DNA from: Collimonas silvisoli
GTDB lineage: Bacteria > Pseudomonadota > Gammaproteobacteria > Burkholderiales > Burkholderiaceae_D
Direction of reading: 5' to 3'
Length of the DNA stretch: 64,000 nucleotides
NCBI RefSeq assembly: GCF_018305005.1
Contig: NZ_JAGQEG010000009.1
Span: forward strand, 1-64,000
The first letter of the stretch is position 1; each line of letters begins with the position of its first letter. Below are positions 26,980 to 36,149 of this stretch, in pieces. The position numbers were made by a program, and so were the translations under genes. The notes beneath the pieces are model-generated. The model worked only from the letters and a program-made list of their open reading frames with translations, was not told the origin of the DNA and ran no database searches.

Positions 26980-28401
26980 ATGCGCCGTCAACGTAAAGCA
27001 AAAATCGTCGCCACGCTCGGTCCCGCCAGCGCGGAGCAGAACACCATCCTGGCGTTGTTTGAAGCCGGCGCCGACGTTTTCCGTTTCAACTTCAGCCACG
27101 GCAGCCACGCCGATCACCAGCAACGCTATGACATCGTGCGCGCAGTGGAAAAAGCCGTCGGCCGCCCGATTGCGATCCTGGCTGACTTGCAGGGGCCTAA
27201 GCTGCGGATCGGCACTTTCGCCGACGGCAAGATAATGTTGCAAGCCGGCCAGGAATTCACGCTTGACCGCGATGCCACGCCGGGCAATAACCAGCGCGTC
27301 TGCCTGCCGCATGCGGAATTGTTCGAAGTGATCGCCGGCGGCCAGTCTTTGCTGCTGGATGACGGCAAGGTAAGGCTGGAAGTATTGGCGTGCGATGGTC
27401 AATCCATCCGCACCCGCGTGGTCAACAGCGGTTCGTTGTCGGACCGTAAAGGCGTCAATGTGCCGGATGCGGTATTGCCGATTCCAGCCTTGACTGAAAA
27501 GGACAAGCGCGATTTGAAATTCGCCCTGGAGCTGGGCGTCGACTGGATTGCGCTGTCTTTTGTGCAGCGGCCGGAGGATGTGCTGGAAGCGCGCGCCTTG
27601 ATCGGCGATCGCGCCAGCATCTTGTCGAAACTGGAAAAGCCGGCGGCGCTGGAACAGCTGGATGCGATTGTCCAGGTGTCCGACGCCATCATGGTGGCGC
27701 GTGGCGATCTCGGCGTGGAGTTGCCGCCGGAACGCGTGCCTGGCGTGCAAAAGCGTATCCTGCGCATCTGCCGCCAGCACGGCAAGCCGATCGTGATTGC
27801 GACCCAGATGCTGGAATCGATGATCACCTCGCCGGTGCCGACCCGGGCTGAAGCCTCCGACGTCGCCAGCGCCATCTACGACGGCGCCGATGCTGTGATG
27901 CTGTCGGCCGAATCGGCCAGCGGCGCGTATCCGGTTCCGGCAGTGGCGATGATGGAGCGCATCATCACCGAAGTCGAGCGCGACCCCTTGTACCAGAACC
28001 TGCTGGACGCGCAACACGAGTCGCCATTGCCGACGCGTGGCGACGCCATCTGCTCAGCCCTGCGCGATGTCACTCGCATCGTCGGCGCCAAGGCCACCGT
28101 GACCTATACCAGTTCCGGCCACACCAGTTTGCGCGCAGCGCGCGAGCGGCCGATGGCGCCGATTCTCAGCATCACGCCCAAGCTGGCGACGGCGCGCCGG
28201 CTGGCGCTGGTGTGGGGCGTGCATTCGACCATCAGCGATCAGGTGCACAACGAAAGCGAGATGGTGGCCGCGGCCTGCCAGACTGCTTTCAAGGAAGGTT
28301 TTGCCAAGGTCGGCGACCAGATCGCCATCACCGCCGGCGTGCCGTTCGGCCAGCCGGGCAGCACCAATTTGCTGCGCCTGGCTGAAATCTGGCCGCAGTA
28401 A
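26980..28401 (+). CDS. pyk: Pyruvate kinase
   Basis: Turns phosphoenolpyruvate into pyruvate with ATP formation. The 473-residue protein begins RRQRKAKIVATLGPAS and shows the family hallmarks RFNFSHGS near 35, LADLQGPKLRIG near 65, ILSKLEKPAAL near 210 (active-site Lys), MVARGDLGVELPPE near 235 and IATQMLESMI near 270. It closes the glyoxylate cluster and probably serves as an isozyme for growth on purines or glyoxylate. Confidence 0.95.
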   Translation: MRRQRKAKIVATLGPASAEQNTILALFEAGADVFRFNFSHGSHADHQQRYDIVRAVEKAVGRPIAILADLQGPKLRIGTFADGKIMLQAGQEFTLDRDATPGNNQRVCLPHAELFEVIAGGQSLLLDDGKVRLEVLACDGQSIRTRVVNSGSLSDRKGVNVPDAVLPIPALTEKDKRDLKFALELGVDWIALSFVQRPEDVLEARALIGDRASILSKLEKPAALEQLDAIVQVSDAIMVARGDLGVELPPERVPGVQKRILRICRQHGKPIVIATQMLESMITSPVPTRAEASDVASAIYDGADAVMLSAESASGAYPVPAVAMMERIITEVERDPLYQNLLDAQHESPLPTRGDAICSALRDVTRIVGAKATVTYTSSGHTSLRAARERPMAPILSITPKLATARRLALVWGVHSTISDQVHNESEMVAAACQTAFKEGFAKVGDQIAITAGVPFGQPGSTNLLRLAEIWPQ

Positions 28402-28460
28402 CGCAATCCGCGTTTGCGGACAAGGCCTGATCGGCTCCCGATAAACCGTTCCGCAAAAGA

Positions 28461-28497
28461 AAAATGGCCGCTTGCTTGCTGCAGGCGGCCATTTTTT
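28461..28497. terminator. Terminator after pyk
   Basis: AAAATGGCCGC (28461-28471) pairs with GCGGCCATTTT (28485-28495) and is followed by more T. The A-run on the other side lets it also stop the convergent deaminase transcript. Confidence 0.85.
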
Positions 28498-28516
28498 GTG
28501 TTGCCGGGAATGCGTG

Positions 28517-29878
28517 TCAGCGCGCAGCTTCAGCCAGCGACAGCGCCAGCTTATTGTGACGCTCAAGCACGTTGCCGAGATCGACCGTGGTGAATTGGCC
28601 GTTGCGCACCACGATGCGGCCGTTGATGACGCTGTAGGTAACATCCGACGGCGTGCAGAATACCAGCGCCGCCACCGGATCGTGCCAACCGCCGGCGAAC
28701 TTGACCTGGTTCAGGTCGAACAGCACCAGATCGGCCGACATGCCTGGCTTCAAGGCGCCGATGTCGTCGCGATTGAGTACCTTGGCGCCGCCCAGCGTTG
28801 CCAGTTCCAGCGCCTGTCGCGCGGTCATGGCGTCCGGTCCGAAGCCGACCCGTTGCAGCAACATTGCTTGCCTGACTTCGCCCAGCATGTGGGCGCCGTC
28901 GTTGGATGCCGAACCGTCGACGCCGATACCCACCGCGACCCCGGCGTCGACCATTTTCCGGATCGGTGCGATGCCGGAGGCCAGCCGCATGTTGGAGCAA
29001 GGGCAGTGGGCGATGCCGGTGCCGGTACGCGCGAACATGGTGATGCCTTCATCGTCGAGCTGGACGCAGTGAGCGTGCCAGACGTCGTGGCCGACCCAGC
29101 CGCAATCTTCCGCGTACTCGGCCGGCGTCATGTTGAATTTCTCGCGGCTGTAGGCGATGTCGTTGATATTTTCCGCCAGATGCGTATGCAGCGAGACGCC
29201 GTGATGACGCGCCAGGCTGGCCGACTCGCGCATCAGGTCGCGCGATACCGAAAACGGCGAGCAGGGCGCGACCACGATGCGTTGCATCGCATGGCGGCCG
29301 CTGTCGTGATAGGTTTCGATCAGGCGTTGCGTATCTTGCAGGATCGCCTTTTCATCTTCCACCACGCGATCCGGCGGCAAACCGCCTTTCGACTGGCCGA
29401 CGCTCATGGAGCCGCGCGCCGCGTGGAAACGCATGCCGATCTGCTGCGCCGCTTCGATACTGTCGTCGAGCTTGCAGCCGTTCGGATAAATGTACAAATG
29501 GTCGCTGCTGGTGGTGCAGCCGGACATGATCAGTTCCGCCATCGCGGTCAAGGTCGAGACTTGGATCATCTCCGGCGTCAGGTTGGCCCAGATCGGATAC
29601 AGATTGGTCAGCCAGTTGAACAGCTCGCCGTTTTGCGCTGCCGGAATCACACGCGTCAGGCTTTGATACATATGGTGATGGGTGTTCACCAGGCCTGGAA
29701 TCACCACATGATTGCTGGCGTCGATCACCTCGTCGGCAGTTTGCGGCAGATCGGCGCTATTGCCGACCTGTTCGATTACATTGTCGCGGATGAAGACCGC
29801 ACCGCCGGCAATTTCGCGGCGCGTGTCATCCATGGTGAGCACGACACGCGCATTTTTTATTAATAAAGTTTTAGACAT
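28517..29878 (-). CDS. 8-oxoguanine deaminase (amidohydrolase)
   Basis: Probable 8-oxoguanine deaminase, producing urate, of the cyclic-amidine deaminase group in the amidohydrolase superfamily. The 453-residue protein has the metal-binding NTHHHMYQSLTR near residue 62, CTTSSDHLYIYP near 120, SLHTHLAENIND near 228, HAHCVQLDDEG near 265 and the aspartate in GIGVDGSASNDGAH near 318. Location directly before uric-acid catabolism genes fits a role in feeding urate to the pathway. Related hydroxy-s-triazine or guanine deaminases are the alternatives. Confidence 0.82.
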   Translation of the reverse strand: MSKTLLIKNARVVLTMDDTRREIAGGAVFIRDNVIEQVGNSADLPQTADEVIDASNHVVIPGLVNTHHHMYQSLTRVIPAAQNGELFNWLTNLYPIWANLTPEMIQVSTLTAMAELIMSGCTTSSDHLYIYPNGCKLDDSIEAAQQIGMRFHAARGSMSVGQSKGGLPPDRVVEDEKAILQDTQRLIETYHDSGRHAMQRIVVAPCSPFSVSRDLMRESASLARHHGVSLHTHLAENINDIAYSREKFNMTPAEYAEDCGWVGHDVWHAHCVQLDDEGITMFARTGTGIAHCPCSNMRLASGIAPIRKMVDAGVAVGIGVDGSASNDGAHMLGEVRQAMLLQRVGFGPDAMTARQALELATLGGAKVLNRDDIGALKPGMSADLVLFDLNQVKFAGGWHDPVAALVFCTPSDVTYSVINGRIVVRNGQFTTVDLGNVLERHNKLALSLAEAAR

Positions 29879-29902
29879 TGCGTTAAATCCAAAGACGCTG
29901 GT

Positions 29903-31663
29903 TCAAGGCTTTGGTGTAAAGCGGCGTAGGAAATCCAGCAAGATTTGCGCCGATACTTCGGCATCGTCCGCAGTCATTGTTTCCAATGGGTTGTGGCTGA
30001 TACCGCCGTTGCCGCAACGCGTAAACAGCATCGCGACAGCAGTTATTTTGGCGATGGTCATGGCGTCATGGCCAGCGCCGGAAGCGAGTCTGAACGGCTT
30101 TACGCCGGCCCGTTCGGTGGCGGCGGATAGTTGCTCCATCAGCCACGAGGCACACGGCGCGGCTGGCGCCGATACCATTTTCTCGACATTGGCTTCGACG
30201 CAACGGCGGTCGCACACCGCCTCGATATGGCGCAGCACATCGGCTACCGCGGCGTCGCGAATAGTGTCGTCGGCGGCGCGGATATCCAGCGAGAATACGC
30301 AGGCTCCGGGGATCACATTGGTTGAACCGTTCGGCACTTGCAGCTGGCCGACGGTGCCGACCAGCGATGCATGCTGGTCCTGGGCGCAGCGTTGTTCCAC
30401 ATACAGCAAGATTTCAGCGGCGGCGGTGGCGGCGTCCTTGCGCATCGACATCGGCGTGGTGCCGGAGTGGCTGGCAACGCCTTTTAGCTGCACCATATAG
30501 CGGCAGCTGCCGGCAATCGAGGTGACGATGCCGACCGGCAGATCGTGCTGCAGCAGCACCGGGCCTTGCTCGATGTGCACTTCGACGTAGCCCAGCAAAT
30601 CCGCCGGATTGCGGGCGATGGCAGGAATCGTCGCCGGATCGTGTCCGGCTTGCAGCAAGGCGTCGCGCATGCTGACGCCGTCGCGGTCGAGATTGTTCAA
30701 CAACTCCAGGTTGAACTGGCCGATGATCGCATTGCTGCCGAGGAAAGTGCTCTTGAAACGTACCCCTTCTTCCTCGGAAAAGCCGACGATTTCGAAATGG
30801 AAGGGCAGTTTTTCGCCACGCTCATGCAAGTGCTTGACGATGGCGATCGGCAGCAGGATGCCTTCGCGGCCATCGTATTTGCCGCCGTTGCGCACGGTGT
30901 CGTAATGGGAGCCGGTCATCAATGTCTTGGCCGCCGGATTGTCGGACAGGTAGCGGCCGACCACGTTGCCGACCGCATCGATCTCGGCCTGCATGCCGGC
31001 TTCGCGCATCCAGCCGGCGATCTGTGCCGCGGTGCGCCGATGCGCATCGGTCATGTAGGCACAGGTGAGGCCGCCGTCGTCATCGCTCCAGGCGCCGATC
31101 TGTTCGGCCCATTGCATGATGGTTTTACCCAGATGCGGCGTATAGCCGAGCAGGTCGTTAGTCCGCATTTCTGCGATGCGGCCGATCTGGCGCAGGGCTT
31201 CTCCCAGTTCGTCGTCGAACTGGTTCTTCAGGCGTCGGCTGAAAGTGGCGATGATGGCCTGGCGCGACAGGCCCTGGCCATCGGCGCCCTTGACCGCAAG
31301 AATGAAGGGGAAGCCGAATTTCCGGTTGTAATCGGCGTTCAGCTTTTGCAGCGTGGCGAATTCTTCAGGGCTGCAATTGTTGAGACCGGCCTTGGCTTGT
31401 TCGCCGGTCGATTCGACAGTCAACTCGCCGGAAATGGCTGCCTTGCCGGCCAACTCCGGGTGGGCGCGGATCAGACCGAGTTGCTCGTCCCTGGTCGCAG
31501 AGCTGACGACCGCCTGCATGGCCAGTTTCAGCGCCGTGATGTTGGCAAACGGCCGTTGCGCGGCGGCTCGTTCCGGGATCCATGGCGAATGCTCGTAAAT
31601 GCCATGCAGCGTTGCAACGAAGGCGGTTACATCGCCGTTATTCAGTTGTTCTAGTGTTGTCAT
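29903..31663 (-). CDS. Fused OHCU decarboxylase - allantoate amidohydrolase
   Basis: A 586-residue natural fusion. Residues 1-165 are OHCU decarboxylase (UraD) with EHSPWIPERAAA near 27 and LIRAHPELAGKAA near 64. This domain makes S-allantoin from the product of 5-hydroxyisourate hydrolase. Residues about 175-585 are an M20-type Zn amidohydrolase of the allantoate amidohydrolase/ureidoglycolase/hydantoinase group, with MTGSHYDTVRNGGKYDG near 250-266, EEEGVRF near 300, YVEVHIEQGPVL near 358 and SGAGHDAM near 535. The two steps are separated in the pathway by allantoinase, which is encoded at 39.9 kb. Separate genes are the usual arrangement. Confidence 0.88.
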   Translation of the reverse strand: MTTLEQLNNGDVTAFVATLHGIYEHSPWIPERAAAQRPFANITALKLAMQAVVSSATRDEQLGLIRAHPELAGKAAISGELTVESTGEQAKAGLNNCSPEEFATLQKLNADYNRKFGFPFILAVKGADGQGLSRQAIIATFSRRLKNQFDDELGEALRQIGRIAEMRTNDLLGYTPHLGKTIMQWAEQIGAWSDDDGGLTCAYMTDAHRRTAAQIAGWMREAGMQAEIDAVGNVVGRYLSDNPAAKTLMTGSHYDTVRNGGKYDGREGILLPIAIVKHLHERGEKLPFHFEIVGFSEEEGVRFKSTFLGSNAIIGQFNLELLNNLDRDGVSMRDALLQAGHDPATIPAIARNPADLLGYVEVHIEQGPVLLQHDLPVGIVTSIAGSCRYMVQLKGVASHSGTTPMSMRKDAATAAAEILLYVEQRCAQDQHASLVGTVGQLQVPNGSTNVIPGACVFSLDIRAADDTIRDAAVADVLRHIEAVCDRRCVEANVEKMVSAPAAPCASWLMEQLSAATERAGVKPFRLASGAGHDAMTIAKITAVAMLFTRCGNGGISHNPLETMTADDAEVSAQILLDFLRRFTPKP

Positions 31664-31765
31664 TTGTATCGTCGGCGGGTCCGACCCGCTTCATCCTCAG
31701 TTAAATCGCTTCTATTTCCAAATACGGGTTGGACCCAGGTTCTTTAATTTACTTCAAAAACAGTT

Positions 31766-33163
31766 TTAGTGATCAGAGCTTTGTGCAGCCGCCAAGGCAT
31801 GCGAACGGCTGTCTTCGCTGGAACCTTTGCCGTTGAAAAACAGATTCAACAGGACCGCCATGCTGGACGCCAGCAAAATGCCGCTGTGCAGGATGGTCGA
31901 CAGAAAAACCGGCATCTTGTCGAAAAAACTCGGCGCCACGATAGGAATCATGCCGGCGCCGAAGCTGACGGCGACGATGAACAGATTATGGCGGTTGTGC
32001 TGGAAATCGACATTCGACAAGATCTTGATGCCGGTTGCCGCCACCATGCCGAACATGACGATGCCGGCGCCGCCCAGCACGAATTGCGGAATCGAGGCCG
32101 CCACGTGCGCCATTTTGGGGAACAGGCCGAATAGCATCAGGATGACGCCGGCGGCAGCGCAGACGTAACGGCTGCGCACGCCGGTGACGCCGACCAGGCC
32201 GACGTTCTGCGAGAACGAGGTGTAGGGGAAGGTATTGAAGACGCCGCCGATCACGCTACCCAGGCCGTCGACGCGCAAACCGCGCGCCAGGGTCTTGTCA
32301 TCGACTTTTTTGCCGACGATTTCACCCAGGGCAATGAACATCCCGGTCGATTCGATCATGGTCACGATCATCACCAGGCACATGCTGATAATCGAGCCCA
32401 GGTCGAATTTCGGCCAGCCGTAGTGGAACGGGCGGATAAAGGAAAACCATTCGGCATCGCCCAGGCCGTAGAAACTGATTTTTCCCATCGCCATGGCAAT
32501 CACGAAACCAATGATCATGCCGCTCAGCACCGAGATATTGGCGATAAAACCTTTGACGTATTTGGTGATCAGCAGAATCGACACCAGCACCACCAGCGCG
32601 ATGCCGAGGCTGGTCGGCGAACCGTAGTCCGGATTAGGAATTTTTTTGAAGACACCGTCGACCAGGGTGCCGATCACCGGTTGGCCGCCGGCCGCCCAGT
32701 TGATGCCGACCCCCATCAGTGAAATACCGATGACGCTGATCACCGTGCCGGTCACGACCGGCGGGAAGAAACGCATCAGGCGGCTCATGTAAGGGGCTGC
32801 AAAGACACAGAAGATACCGGCCACAATCACTGCGCCGTAGATATGGACGATAGTGAGTTGCGGGTTGCCGGCCATCGCCACCATCGGACCGACGGCGGCA
32901 AAGGTAACGCCCATCATTACCGGCATCTTGATGCCGAATTTCCAGATGCCCAGGCTTTGGATCAAGGTCACCAGGCCGCAGCAAAACAAGTCGGCGCTGA
33001 TCAGAAATGCAATGTCGCTTTTTGCCAGGTTGAGGGCGCCGCCGATGATCAGCGGCACAGCTATTGCGCCGGCATACATCACCAGCACGTGCTGCATGCC
33101 GAGTGCAGTGAGTTTGCCTACAGGGAGTTTTTCATCTACCGGATCTGTGCTGCTGGTGTTCAT
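31766..33163 (-). CDS. Purine (urate/xanthine) permease, NCS2 family
   Basis: Inner-membrane proton symporter of 465 residues with about 14 membrane spans. The NCS2 signature is visible in SQNVGLVGVTGVRSR near residue 305, with the preceding key segment ESTGMFIALGEIVG near 265. It begins GMQHVLVMYAGAIAVPLIIGG, typical of urate/xanthine transporters. It lies within the urate breakdown cluster, so urate or xanthine is the likely cargo. Uracil transporters of the same family are less likely here. Confidence 0.88.
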   Translation of the reverse strand: MNTSSTDPVDEKLPVGKLTALGMQHVLVMYAGAIAVPLIIGGALNLAKSDIAFLISADLFCCGLVTLIQSLGIWKFGIKMPVMMGVTFAAVGPMVAMAGNPQLTIVHIYGAVIVAGIFCVFAAPYMSRLMRFFPPVVTGTVISVIGISLMGVGINWAAGGQPVIGTLVDGVFKKIPNPDYGSPTSLGIALVVLVSILLITKYVKGFIANISVLSGMIIGFVIAMAMGKISFYGLGDAEWFSFIRPFHYGWPKFDLGSIISMCLVMIVTMIESTGMFIALGEIVGKKVDDKTLARGLRVDGLGSVIGGVFNTFPYTSFSQNVGLVGVTGVRSRYVCAAAGVILMLFGLFPKMAHVAASIPQFVLGGAGIVMFGMVAATGIKILSNVDFQHNRHNLFIVAVSFGAGMIPIVAPSFFDKMPVFLSTILHSGILLASSMAVLLNLFFNGKGSSEDSRSHALAAAQSSDH

Positions 33164-33424
33164 CGTGTGTCTCCTAGGTACTAGTTATGATTTTAGTGCT
33201 TGCAGCGACATCAACCCGGCGTTTCTTCGGTGTTTCTTAATTCCTGCCCAGCCGGAATGATGCGCAACAGCCTCACAAATCACCTGCAATACGGACAGGG
33301 CTTGTGCTGTCCGATACTACTTTGCCCGGCGCTTCACGATATATATGCTGACTGATAGTTGATTTATGTATTTGGATATATGACAGGCGGCGCTTAATTT
33401 AAAGTAATAACGTTGTTTTTATGA

Positions 33425-34363
33425 TTATTTTGCAAGCATCGATTTTGCTGCTATGCCGATCTGCTCGCGCAGCCATTTGTGCTCGGTGGCCTGATGCACG
33501 CGTTCATGCCATAGCTGGTAAAAGCGCATGGGCGGGAACTTGATCGGCAAGGTGAAACTTTTCAGCGCCAGGGTCTTTTCGTAAAAACGGGCGAACTGGC
33601 GGCCGGTGGTCAGCACCAGGTCGGTTTGCGCCACCATATAGGGCAGCATGCCGAAGTAGGCGGATTCAACCACCACGTTGCGGTTCAGGTTCTGGCTGTC
33701 GAGAAAGGAATCGATGATGCCGTGATAGCCGGGCAGAACCTGCCATGGCGCCACGTGCGGCAGCGACAGATAATCTTCCACCGTCATCTGGTCCGGCCCG
33801 GTACGTTTGGCGTAGGCGCTGTCGGCCCGCATCAGGCAGACGATAGGATCGTCGAACAGTTTCGACAAATGCAGATGCGGCGGCGGCTCGTCCCAGTTGG
33901 CGATGACCAAGTCCAGATCGCCGTCGGACAGCAGCCGGACATAGTCGGTTTCCGGTCCCAGCGCATGGATCACGATGCGGCTCTTCGGCGATTCGCGGCG
34001 CAAGCGCGCCACCACTTCCAGGAAGAACGGCGTATTCATGTAATCTGGTGCAGCGATATGAAAGGTGCGTGCTTCGGCTTGGGGCACGAAGGCGGTTTTT
34101 TGTACAAACAGCCGTTCGGTTTCTTCCAGGATCCGCTTGGCCGGTTTCAACAGGCTTTCGCCGTGCTGGGTCGGCACCATGCCACGTGCGCCGCGCACCA
34201 GCAGGGGGTCGCCGGTCAGTTCGCGCAGCTTGCGCAGCGAGGCCGAGATCGACGGTTGCGGCTGGTTGAGTTTGAGGGCTACGCGCGATACGTTCTTTTC
34301 GCATAGCAACAGATACAGGATACGTATCAGATGGATATCCAGGTGGTCCGGCAGCTTGGCCAT
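33425..34363 (-). CDS. LysR-family regulator of the urate cluster
   Basis: A 312-residue LysR regulator. The DNA-binding domain (LIRILYLLLCEKNVSRVALKL, residues 12-32, then LNQPQPSISASLRKLRE) is of the NodD/PcpR-like type. It lies between the minus-strand purine permease and the plus-strand puuD, with 405 bases of non-coding DNA before puuD. That spacer contains two inverted repeats, so control of puuD and/or the permease by a purine intermediate is likely but inferred. Confidence 0.85.
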   Translation of the reverse strand: MAKLPDHLDIHLIRILYLLLCEKNVSRVALKLNQPQPSISASLRKLRELTGDPLLVRGARGMVPTQHGESLLKPAKRILEETERLFVQKTAFVPQAEARTFHIAAPDYMNTPFFLEVVARLRRESPKSRIVIHALGPETDYVRLLSDGDLDLVIANWDEPPPHLHLSKLFDDPIVCLMRADSAYAKRTGPDQMTVEDYLSLPHVAPWQVLPGYHGIIDSFLDSQNLNRNVVVESAYFGMLPYMVAQTDLVLTTGRQFARFYEKTLALKSFTLPIKFPPMRFYQLWHERVHQATEHKWLREQIGIAAKSMLAK

Positions 34364-34768
34364 ATTGTCTCCGACTATTATTTATAGGTATGATGAAGTT
34401 CATTTTGTTATATGGATATGGGTATGTCAAATATATCTGGATATCCATGTTTTAGAACCTCAATACGTATATCTTGCGTGAATCTGGAGGCGTTTGTGTA
34501 CTTGAGCGCAGGAAGAGGAAAATGAAGGATGGGCAGGCAAGTATCTTGCTTTATCCGATCATGTTGGTCGTAGCGGAGCTGATATAAAACAAGGTTTAAA
34601 AACAGGGTTTATAAAAAGTTCGCGGCCGTATTCGGGGAATCATTTCGATTTTTATTTGGAGCGAGAACAAGGCGAAGCAACGCTGTTATCGTTTCAAATA
34701 AGAATCGAAAAACCCCTATCGTTTGCAGAGCCCGCGGTGGCAAACGAGTGACAATCGTTGGGGAAGAC
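34364..34768. other. Regulatory spacer between lysR and puuD
   Basis: No gene is seen in 405 bases. It holds ATGGATAT (34412-34419) facing ATATCCAT (34441-34448), an 8-bp palindrome near the regulator start, and a longer near-perfect inverted repeat at 34643-34710 close to puuD. Confidence 0.55.
34643..34710 (+). promoter_or_regulatory. 16-bp inverted repeat upstream of puuD
   Basis: TTTCGATTTTTATTTG (34643-34658) and CAAATAAGAATCGAAA (34695-34710) are complementary at 15 of 16 positions with a 36-base loop. It ends 58 bases before the puuD start. It could be a pair of operators or a leader hairpin. Confidence 0.55.
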
Positions 34769-36034
34769 ATGGATGCATTATTAGTTTCGTATGGGGTCGA
34801 ATGGCTCAATTTGCTGGTCCGCTGGTTGCATCTGATCACGGGCATTGCCTGGATCGGCGCATCCTTCTATTTCGTCTGGCTGGATAATTCGATCCGGCCG
34901 CCGAAGCCGGGTTCAGATCTGGCTAAGCGCGGCGTTTCCGGAGAACTGTGGGCGGTGCATGGCGGCGGCTTCTACAATCCGCAAAAATATCTGGTGGCTC
35001 CGGCTGAACTGCCGGAAGAACTGCATTGGTTCAAATGGGAAGCTTACGCCACCTGGCTGACGGGTTTTGCGATGTTGTTCATCGTTTATTATTTCAACGC
35101 TTCGGCGATGATGATCAACAAGGATGTAGCCGATCTGAATACCTGGCAAGCGATCGGCGTCGGCCTCGGCACGCTGGTGGTGGGCTGGACCGTCTACGAC
35201 GTGCTGTGCCGTTCGCCGCTGGGAAAACGCGAAGGCTTGCTCGGCATCGTCATGTATCTGTTCATCGTTGCTGCAGCCTATGTGCTGACGCATCTGCTGA
35301 GCGGCCGCGCTGCCTATATCCATGTCGGCGCCATGATCGGCACCATGATGGTGGGTAATGTGCTGATGGTGATCATCCCGGGGCAACGCAAGCTGGTGGA
35401 AGCGATGCGCGTCGGTAAATCGCCGGATCCTATCTACGGCAAGAAGGCCAAGCAGCGCAGCGTGCATAACAACTACTTCACCTTGCCGGTGCTGTTCATC
35501 ATGATCAGCAACCACTACGGCATGACGTATAACCATCCGTACAGCTGGCTGGTCCTGGCCGCGATTATTGCCGCCGGCGCGTTGATCCGCCACTTCTTCA
35601 ATCTGCGTCACGCCGGCCGTGTTTCGCTCGGCTATCCGATTGCCGGCGTTGCCTTGCTAATGGCAGTGGCGATTGCGATTGCGCCGCGTCCAATCCAGCC
35701 GGTTGCGCCAGTTACGCCAGTTGCCAAGGCTGACTCAGCAGCAGGTACGACAGCTGCTGCTACAGCAGCCGCGCCGGCTGCGGATATTGCGCATATCCAG
35801 GAAATCATCAGCCAGCGTTGCGCCAGCTGCCACTCGGCGCAGCCGACCCAGCCGGGATTTGCCACGGCGCCGGCCGGCATGATACTGCAGACATCCGACC
35901 AGATCCGTCAGCACGCCGACAAGATCTATCAGCAGGCGGTGCAACTGAAGGCGATGCCGCTGGCGAACATGACCCACATCACTGATGAAGAGCGGGCTCT
36001 GATCGGCACTTGGTACGCTGCTGGCGCCAAGTAA
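34769..36034 (+). CDS. puuD: Membrane urate oxidase with cytochrome c domain
   Basis: Oxidises urate to 5-hydroxyisourate and passes electrons to the respiratory chain instead of oxygen. I use the ATG at 34769 (421 residues), preceded by GGGGAAG, rather than the upstream GTG. The N-terminal membrane domain has about eight spans and the PuuD pattern WLHLITGIAWIGASFYFVWLD (split near residues 20-40), FTLPVLFIMISNHYG near 235 and HNNYF. An Ala/Pro linker leads to a C-terminal cytochrome c domain with heme site CASCH near residue 351 and an axial Met in KAMPLANMTH near 395. Confidence 0.93.
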   Translation: MDALLVSYGVEWLNLLVRWLHLITGIAWIGASFYFVWLDNSIRPPKPGSDLAKRGVSGELWAVHGGGFYNPQKYLVAPAELPEELHWFKWEAYATWLTGFAMLFIVYYFNASAMMINKDVADLNTWQAIGVGLGTLVVGWTVYDVLCRSPLGKREGLLGIVMYLFIVAAAYVLTHLLSGRAAYIHVGAMIGTMMVGNVLMVIIPGQRKLVEAMRVGKSPDPIYGKKAKQRSVHNNYFTLPVLFIMISNHYGMTYNHPYSWLVLAAIIAAGALIRHFFNLRHAGRVSLGYPIAGVALLMAVAIAIAPRPIQPVAPVTPVAKADSAAGTTAAATAAAPAADIAHIQEIISQRCASCHSAQPTQPGFATAPAGMILQTSDQIRQHADKIYQQAVQLKAMPLANMTHITDEERALIGTWYAAGAK

Positions 36035-36149
36035 GTCCGGCGCAGCAGATCTCTCTCATCATCCTCAAAGCCGGAAGCTGATTGAGCCGTGTTGCCACGC
36101 TCAATCGGTTTCTGCGCTTGCCATCAATTAAGAAATATTTGGAGTTCTC

